The translations under genes and the position numbers were made by a program. From Moniliella sp. 'wahieum' (taxonomy: Eukaryota; Basidiomycota; Moniliellomycetes; Moniliellales; Moniliellaceae): a DNA stretch of 64,000 bases. The first letter of the stretch is position 1, and each line of letters begins with the position of its first letter. The notes beneath the pieces are model-generated. The model did not search any database, had not been told where the DNA came from, and worked only from the letters and a program-made list of their open reading frames with translations. The stretch spans positions 682,001 through 746,000 of the forward strand of contig RSEE01000005.1 in the NCBI GenBank assembly GCA_003971905.1. Reading direction: 5' to 3'. Shown here piece after piece: positions 57,412 through 64,000 of the stretch.

Positions 57412-58037
57412 ATGACTCCGAGTATCTCTACGAGTATCTCCGGACGCGCTGCTGCCATTAATCAGCATTTGTCCCACGCAAGCCAACCGCTCGAAGCCTC
57501 TCCTCACGCACCGTCCATCCTTCTTGCGGCTCCAGGCCTCCCCTCCTGTCTTTCCAGTCCTCCCATGTCCCCTCTCCCGCCGCCCGCACCCGACTCGACG
57601 CTCCCGGGTGGCTACACTCTCGTGGTGGGGCCTCCACCGTTGGACGAATACCTACGCCTGCGCCGCGAGACCGGCCTGTCACCCAAGACGGCGGAGCAGG
57701 GACGGCCGGCGCTGGCCAACAGCTGGTCCTGGGTCCATGTTGTGGCCAAGGGGGATGATCAGGCGCACCCTCGTGTTGCTGCGATGGGCAGGGTCATGGG
57801 CGATGGGGGGTGGTACTACTGCATTTGCGACATGGCCACCGATCCTGACCACCAGCGGCGCGGGCTGGGCAAGTTTGTCCTTTCGTGGCTGCTGAAGGAC
57901 ATTCGGGCCCGCTCCCTCCCGGCGCCTACATTACCCTCACGGGCGATCCGCCTGGCCAGAAGCTGTATCGCTCCTTGGGCTTCAAGGACTCTCACCCCAG
58001 CTTGGGCATGTACATCCTCGACCCCAAAAGTGACTAA
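57412..58037 (+). CDS. GNAT-family N-acetyltransferase
   Basis: GNAT enzymes transfer acetyl from acetyl-CoA to amines. The acetyl-CoA loop is DPDHQRRGLGKFVLSWLL (Q/R-x-x-G-x-G/A) near 57845-57895. It is preceded by the beta-strand WYYCICDMATD and followed, after a one-base shift near 57915, by AYITLTGDPPGQKLYRSLGF and the C-terminal LGMYILDPKSD with stop at 58035-58037. The N-terminal start may be 57412 or the ATG at 57565 (MSPLPPPAP). The size of about 155-205 residues suits a small-molecule or general GNAT; the substrate cannot be told. Confidence 0.85.
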
Positions 58038-58607
58038 AAAAACCGAGCCATACCCATCTCAATCCCGTTCCCTCTTCACACATGGCGCGAAGAATGCAAC
58101 CTGGTGCCGGCCAAACGAGGCATGCCGCTCTCGCGCTATGCAGTTGGTGCGCCCCACCCGTTCTTTGCTTGACTGTGAGCGGGAATGGTCTCTGGTTGTC
58201 CGTGTCCCATGTGATCGGGTGGGATGTGTCTGGAGGTAGCATGGTGAACAGAGAGACAGTTTGTTGGAGGCATCGTTGGAGAGAGTGGGGGGTGGAATGT
58301 CCTCGGCTGAATACATTTCCCACACTCCTATTGCTGAGGCCAAAGGAAAACAAAGCCAAAAAGCGAAGCCAAATCCGAGCCGGGCAAAGCCGCAGCTAGG
58401 CACGTGCCTCCGCGTGTGGCGCAGCCTCGTTAGCAGGCGAAAGGACGCAACTGCTGTTTGACTGGGCGGAACACCGCACAGACACCTGAGGCCTGTCAGT
58501 CCACAGGGCAATCTAACTTTCCGCGCTCGTTCTCACGCTCGTTACGCCACCAGCCATCCCCCTGCCGCCCCGACACGCTCCAGCCTTATCATCACCAACA
58601 TCCTCTG

Positions 58608-60950
58608 ATGCCCTCTTCTCTCCGCGCTCCGTTCGGTCGCGATAATGGTGCCTGTCCCGGCAGCCCAGCGCTCGGGCACGCCTCCGGGTCCATTTCCCGA
58701 ACCAAAGCGGCCTCAGCCCCGTCGGCAGTCAGCACAGCACTTCCCCCCCTGGCTAGCGCCGCCGACCAGTTTTCCACCTGCCTCGATGCCGTTCGTAAAG
58801 CAGTCTATGCCCAGGAAGAGAGGAGACATGCCGCTTCCCAAGGAGCGGGAAACGATTGCCCCGGCCACGTGGACGGAGGAACGATGGCGCAGGTGGATGA
58901 TCTTTCTACCACGCCACTGTCGCTTTCAATCGATTTCATTCCTCCTTTCCCTGTGCACGACAGAAGGGGAACGGAGTTTGATGACCCTGCACGATCCGCG
59001 CAGTTCTTCCTCGCTAGCAAGTGGGACCAGTTTGGATCAGAGCTGTGGGAAGGAGGACACCTGGGTCCCTCTAGCCCACAGGATGTGCCACGACGTGGTC
59101 GGCAAGCGCTGCTTTACGTGCCGAGCAACTTACAGCGGTTTGGGGCGAGGTGCAGGAAGAAGTAGACCTCCGCCGGCGCGAGGTGGTGGAGGACAAGCAG
59201 ATGCATGTGTTTGCTTCGGTGGTGGGGCAGGCGAATGAGCTAATGGACTCGCTCCAGCGCGCGCTGGATGCACAACAGGACGTGGTTCATCAATGGAGCG
59301 AAGTTGAGACATCTGTTTCGGCCGTGCTGGGACCGCCCCTGCCCCATGGAAGCCCTCAGCCCACGCAGACCTATTGGATGCTCAAGTCAACCGTGGAGGA
59401 GATCGAGAAAGGATTCACCGCCGTCGAAGCGTTTGGCTCACAACTTCAAAAACGTGGGAAAAAGACTGAGATCAAAGTGGGGTATTACGTTCCTAGTGTG
59501 GAGCGGGCGTTTGCTGGGTTGGGTGCCATGCTCCATTCCCGCACTACGTTGCACGGTGGAGAGGAGCGGATGCGCCAGCAAGCTGTCACACGTTGGGATA
59601 GGCTCACGGAAGCCTCGGCAGCCCAGAGCAAGGAGAGCAGAAGGTGCAAGGCACGGCAAGAAAAGGTTCTGCTTCTGCTGGCAAAGGAACTCCTGACATA
59701 TAACGATGCAGATCCTACCCTGGTACGGTCCGCCCTCGCCCTTGTTCTCGCCGCCAACGCCGTCGCGGGGAGAGCAAGCGGAGCAACGAGCACCCATCCC
59801 CCAAAATGGTACTACTACCCCACCGGGGACCAAAAAGAAGATACCATCTTCGTCCTCTTCCTTGCCTCGCTTATCTCGATCACGCCCCCCCGTGAGCTTG
59901 GGCAAATGGACGCCTTCCCCTTCGCCCTCGGCAACCAGCCGGCAGCGCATGTCACATCAGGTTTCAACCGCGCTAACTCCCACTGAGCACCGTGCCATCC
60001 GCCTCCTCCACCCCTGCCGCAGAGGGCCCGACCAGCACACCGCCCTCTCCCTATCGGGCTCTTCTCGGGGGAAGAAAGCGGATGCGCGTCTGTTGCGCCC
60101 GTCTGTTCGGGGCTCCGAAGGCTCTGCCCGATCCACGAAAGGAGTGCCCTTTCCTGCCAGACCATATCCAGCTCCTGCCTCCAAGACCTGCCAGGTCCTT
60201 GTTCCCCACATCCCGCTCGGTGGGCAAGTTGGACAGCACCCACTCCCTCTATGATTCCTCGGCGTCCTTCTCTTCTCCAGTGTGACCAGTGCAAGTGGCG
60301 CCAGTGGCAGCGGCACCACCACCACCGCTACCTCTGCCTCCTTTTCCACTCTCCCCACCCCCCGTCGACGCGGCGCGACAGGTGCTCGAACGGCGTCACG
60401 CGCCTCCGTTGGCTCGAGCACGAGCACCGTTGCTCCTACCCCGCCCCAGTCGCCCGCGAGGAGGGTGGAGAGGGTGCGTGGCCCAACGCCCGATGCGGGC
60501 GTGGTGCAGCGTGCCGCCGCTTAGGGGCGTTTGGCCCGGTGCCATCCGCCCGGTGTCCCGATCGGACCCCCGAGTGCGAACCCCAAGTTTTCCCGTGCCT
60601 CGTCCGCGCTTCGGCGCGAGAGACAGTTTACGGCGAAAGCTCGGGGGGGCACTACCGGCCGAACAGGTTGGATGCCCTGGACGTTGCGGTGGCCCGGGTG
60701 GCCAATACGTTAGGAGTCAGCATTGGCCGTCTTGAGCCTCCCCTGTCGCCGGGGCAACGGTTGGACTTGAGCCCTGGGAAGAGCTGCAGGGCCGGTACGT
60801 ACTGGCGGGCTTCCGGTCAGTTGCAAGGTCCTCCAGCTCCACCGAGGCCGGCAGGATGGGAAGGCGAAGACGGTGTGCAAAGTCATGGTCCGCTCGGAGG
60901 GGTTGTGGCAGGATCTCGAGACGTGGCTCTTGAACCATATTGAGCGTTGA
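58608..60950 (+). CDS. Coiled-coil protein with C-terminal GAS2/GAR domain
   Basis: GAR domains bind microtubules in spectraplakins and GAS2 proteins, and occur in some fungal proteins. Here the C-terminal block reads LDVAVARVANTLGVSIGRLE, then PGKELQGRYVL and finally KTVCKVMVRSEGLWQDLETW with LLNHIER before the stop at 60950; V-x-R-V/S-x-G-x-W followed by L...L..H is the GAR pattern. Upstream, 59150-59760 is strongly helical (VEDKQMHVFASVVGQANELM, STVEEIEKGFTAVEAFGSQL), like a spectrin- or BAR-like coiled coil. 59760-60640 is Ser/Pro/Arg-rich. The segment SIDFIPPFPVHDRRGTEFDD (about 58930) is unrecognised. Frame changes near 59130, 59750, 60290, 60660 and 60780. The start at 58608 is tentative. 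Confidence 0.62.
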
Positions 60951-61936
60951 CATGTGGACAAGCACCGCTGCCTATCCGGGAACCCCCGCTCTTTACTATG
61001 GTCCCACCAAACACGTTGAATGGCCTCGTATCTACCTTTACATTGTCATACCCCATCTTGTTTCCTCCGTGGTGGATCCCCCTCGTCCTATGTGGATCTA
61101 AAGTCCAAATCACCGCCCCGCTCCTCTCCCTCCCCCACATACTCACCTCCCTGAACAAAGATGCATTCCCTCGTTGGCCTTCAATTCCAACAAGGCCGCC
61201 TTTCCTGCACAGGGTGGATAATGCGGGCCACCGCCACTGGGGGTGCATCAGGCTTCGGCCACTTCTCGGGGACGATCACTCGAGGTAGGATGGGAACCAC
61301 ACGAGTTAGGACAGTGGCCCCACAGGTCCCGTATCCCCCAGTAGTGTGTATCCAGGTGAAGGAAGCTAAGCGCTCTTGGGTTCTAGGAGCAGAGTGATGG
61401 CCCTATCTGCTCACTCGCCTGAACCTATAGGCCGCGAGGCCTTCTCCCAACCTACCCCATCCGCACCAACAACAATTGCAGACCAAGATGAGGAAGGGAG
61501 GCAATATACCATCCCTGTGTGAGTTCATGTAGATGGGCTGACCTGCGATTTCTATCTTGACAGCCTTTGCCGCAGATGAGCGAATGGATCGAATCCAAAA
61601 CTAGAAAAAAGCCAGGGATGCGTGGGGAACATCGGATAGATAGAAGTAAGACGTCGGAGAGAGAGAAGGGGAGGGAGATGAGGAGGTGCAGCACAGAAAG
61701 ACAAGCTTGGGTCGAGAGACCAAGAAGCATAAGCGGACTTTGCCAGCGACGATGGTAAGACCGGAAAAAGAGGGATGTCAAACCCAACCCCCCAGCGCGT
61801 GGGGCGGTATATACATAGAGCTTGTCAAGCAAGGTGGGGAAGATGTGAGTCCATGAGAATGCGCCCGAAATGAAGGCCGGGGCAGGTATGGCGGGGCCAG
61901 GTGCGATAAAGTAAAGAAGAGGTGCGTGGATGGGGC
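60951..61936. other. Convergent spacer, no supported gene
   Basis: Lies between the convergent GAR-protein gene and UBL-AN1 gene. A long minus-strand frame (61452-62240) crosses it but overlaps the real AN1 coding region in another frame and shows no domain. Confidence 0.55.
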
Positions 61937-62400
61937 TTAGTGGGCCAAGCCATGAGTGGCCGCCGTCCGCTCGGCTTCGAGACGTTGCTTGTTGGCTTGG
62001 AACGCCGCGTGACGCACTTGGTCTTGCATTGCACACTTGTGTTGCTCCGGCAGGCGGTGTTGGGCGCAGAATTGGAGCTTGCAGTGCGGGCATTCGCCCA
62101 CCAGCCGCACCGCAGCATCCCGGCACTGGGCGTTGGCACCCTCCTGGGTCAGCTGGCCTGCATTGTGTTGGCAGCGCTTCTTGCCTCCGCCGCGGAGGCG
62201 GAGAACGAGCGCAGGTCGTCGGACGGGAGCGACTCGGCATCGGCGACCCACGAGTGGGTTGCGGGAGAGAAGAGCCGCTGCTCGTCTACCGCAAAGCCAG
62301 CTAGGCCGTGGAGGAGGGCCTTGGCCTGGGCGCCGGTGGCGCCAGCGGGGAGGGAGAGGGGCCAGGCGTGGCCGGACACGGAGCGGACAGTGAGCTGCAT
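61937..62400 (-). CDS. Ubiquitin-like/AN1 zinc-finger protein
   Basis: The start MQLTVRSVSGHAWPLSLPAG at 62400 begins a ubiquitin-like fold that ends LVLRLRGGGKKR. An AN1 finger follows: CRDAAVRLVGECPHCKLQFC then AQHRLPEQHKC, and a helical tail QANKQRLEAERT before the stop at 61937. The Cys/His spacing of the last half (C-x2-C-x4-C-x2-H-x5-H-x-C) fits AN1. The first Cys (KKRCQHN) lies far upstream, with a longer spacer than usual. Such UBL-AN1 proteins are widespread in fungi and are linked to proteasome or p97/Cdc48 functions in related families (inference). A frameshift near 62200 separates the two halves. Confidence 0.87.
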
Positions 62401-63379
62401 GGCGGAGGGGGGGGGGTCAGGAGGGGAGGAGGCAGGACGGCAGGCAGACGAGGGAAGGCAGAGGGGCAGGGGGCGTACGAAAGCGAAGGGCGGGGGAGGA
62501 GAGAGAGCGGAGGCGGGAGGCGGAGGTGGAGGTGGAGGAGGAGGAGGAGAAAAAGAGGGGGAGGTGTTATCGGGGCTGCTCAGCGGGGGCGGGGCGCTGG
62601 TTCGAGGGGCCAGGCGACCTGCCGTCTGGGCCACAGCCGGCCGGCTGAGGAGAGCCTGCGACTGCGTTGGTGAGTGCCTGGCGGAGGCCGCGTCAGCGCG
62701 CCAGCCTCAGCCCGACGCCACACATTAGGTCAGCACCCCCCTCACTCGTCACTTGTCCATGCCACTCGCCGGCTGTTCCTGAGCCCTGCAGCACGGCGCC
62801 AGTGTGTCTCCCTGCATGTCCCACATGACATCATCGCCATGGCGATCTTCCGTCTTCGCCATCATTCGTCAGCGTCATGCATCATTCACGCACGCCTCGC
62901 CTCAGCGCCTTGCGCTGGCCTCCATCACCGATCCGCCTCGTTCAGCCATTCGGCCCTTTCAGTCGGCGTACTCAGATCCTCAGAATGCACTCCATTCTGA
63001 ACTCGGTCTGAGTCTTGCATATTCCACCGTTTTTCTCCGCAGCTTCACCCGTCACGGCACTATACTGCCTTGGCCAGTTTCGGCCACTTTTTCGGCAGGC
63101 TTCGGCCGTTGCTTCGAGACCATTGAGGTGGTGCGCTCTCTTGCTTGATCTTGTGCGCCTTTTGCCAACTCATGTCCGACATCAACGTTCAACGTTCAAC
63201 CCATACACTGCCATGCTGCGCATGCTATGGGTCCTATCATAGTGGCAATAGCTACTCCGCATAGACCAATCGCATCTCAGATCTCTCACACCCATCCTCT
63301 AGGAGCCCCCCGGCGCGATATAGAAGCACTAAACATTTGGCAGTAGGCCATGGCTCGAATCAGTAGTTACTCGTTGCCA
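62401..63379. other. Spacer, no supported gene
   Basis: Near 1 kb. A GGAGGTGGA/GGAGGA tract (62520-62550) lies just upstream of the UBL-AN1 start. Open frames on the plus strand have no recognisable domain. Confidence 0.5.
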
Positions 63380-64000
63380 CTAGTCGTCGGCAACCCGAGG
63401 GTACACCCTACTCTGGGCCGCCTTGTACTGCTCCCGCACCACCGGCGACGCCACCGGCTGGAGAATGGTGTCTGTCGGCGTCACCCACTTGGGTGCGAGC
63501 CGAGCAGAACCCAAGCCGCCTGCACTGCACCTCCACGGGCCACATACTCCCCTGGGGTAGGCACCTGGATCGGGGCGTCAAACACGTGACGCGCCACCTG
63601 CTGCACGGCCTTGTTCGACGCCGCTCCACCAATCAGGACCATACGACGTGCCTCGACGCCTCTTTGATCAGCGCCGCCACGCCTGCAGCGAACAGAGTAG
63701 ACCCTCGACGTAGGCCCGGGCCAGGTTGGCGCGCGTACAGTTGGTTTGAGTCATCCCCATCAAAGAGGCGGTAGCGTCTGGCAAGTTCGGCGTCCGCTCT
63801 CCGACAAAATAAGGGATAAGTGTCAGTCCCGCCGCGCCCGGCGGCGCTTGCAAGGCGAGATGGGCCAGTTGCTCCACATCCACGCCCAGGAGCTCACACC
63901 CAGCTCGCAAGATCAAGGCGCCATTCAACGTGCAGACCAAGGGAAGCACTCGTCCATCTGCAGCACAGAACCCAGCAACGGTGCCGGTGGCATCAGACGG
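63380..64000 (-). CDS. Xylulokinase-like FGGY carbohydrate kinase, 3' part (gene continues beyond window)
   Basis: FGGY kinases phosphorylate sugars; xylulokinase makes xylulose 5-phosphate for the pentose phosphate pathway. Visible: LPLVCTLNGALILRAGCELL, APPGAAGLTLIPYFVGERTP, NLPDATASLMGM and RANLARAYVEGLLCSLQA. After a frameshift near 63670 comes the nucleotide-binding GGAASNKAVQQVARHVFDAP, then PGEYVARGGAVQAAWVLLGS, and after another shift near 63490 the end VREQYKAAQSRVYPRVADD, with stop at 63380. The GERTPN.PDA block is typical of bacterial XylB rather than the usual fungal xylulokinase. The 5' half lies outside the window. Confidence 0.85.

Noticed and set aside
61452-62240. 262-codon minus-strand gene
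   Set aside because: It overlaps the UBL-AN1 coding region in a different frame and lacks any domain; open only through base composition.

Overview
The window is nuclear DNA of a fungus. Its genes carry short GT-AG introns (about 60 to 160 nt), two of its three tRNA genes have introns, and it encodes families restricted to fungi or typical of them: a WOPR (Gti1/Pac2) transcription factor, a Reg1-type DUF1752 protein phosphatase subunit, a Pmt4-type O-mannosyltransferase and an SHD1-type endocytic adaptor. GC content is high in genes and lower in the spacers. A GAS2/GAR-domain protein and a possible remnant of a basidiomycete-style transposon protein lean towards Basidiomycota, but that is only an inference.

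Layout. 1-3.4 kb: unknown protein with an internally duplicated domain. 3.5-7.2 kb: divergent pair of an Ohr/OsmC peroxidase (-) and a Scy1-like pseudokinase (+). 8.6-10.9 kb: SHD1/NPF endocytic protein (-). 12.9 kb: tRNA-Ala. 13.5-16 kb: Pmt4. 17.3 kb: tRNA-Arg with intron. 17.7-21.4 kb: SF3b subunit 3/Rse1 (-). 21.9-23.5 kb: Ste24 CAAX protease (-). 24.4-28.2 kb: Fig4 phosphoinositide phosphatase. 28.2-34 kb: repeat-rich gene desert with two short LTR-like repeats. 34-35.5 kb: WOPR regulator. 35.5-40.8 kb: minisatellites and an unknown, possibly transposon-derived gene. 40.8-42.6 kb: PP2A B55 subunit. 42.6-47.1 kb: second desert. 47.1-48.8 kb: Reg1-like PP1 subunit. 49.1 kb: tRNA-Cys with intron. 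50.2-51.9 kb: coiled-coil protein (-). 52.5-53.9 kb: eIF2 gamma (-). 54.7-56.9 kb: Mam3/CNNM membrane protein (-). 57.4-58 kb: GNAT acetyltransferase. 58.6-61 kb: coiled-coil plus GAR protein. 61.9-62.4 kb: ubiquitin-like/AN1 protein (-). 63.4-64 kb: 3' part of a bacterial-type xylulokinase (-).

The genes are mostly housekeeping and do not form one pathway. Loose themes are vesicle traffic and membrane identity (Scy1, SHD1 adaptor, Fig4), secretory maturation (Pmt4, Ste24), and phosphatase targeting (B55, Reg1-like).

Two general points matter to a reader. First, almost every conserved gene is broken by single-base frameshifts that do not coincide with introns, which points to uncorrected insertion/deletion errors in the assembly. 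CDS coordinates are therefore gene spans and not clean translations. Second, the spacers carry many short arrays of 7-bp units made of one separator base (usually G) plus a 6-bp palindrome of the form ANNNNT. This is the most unusual structure in the window.
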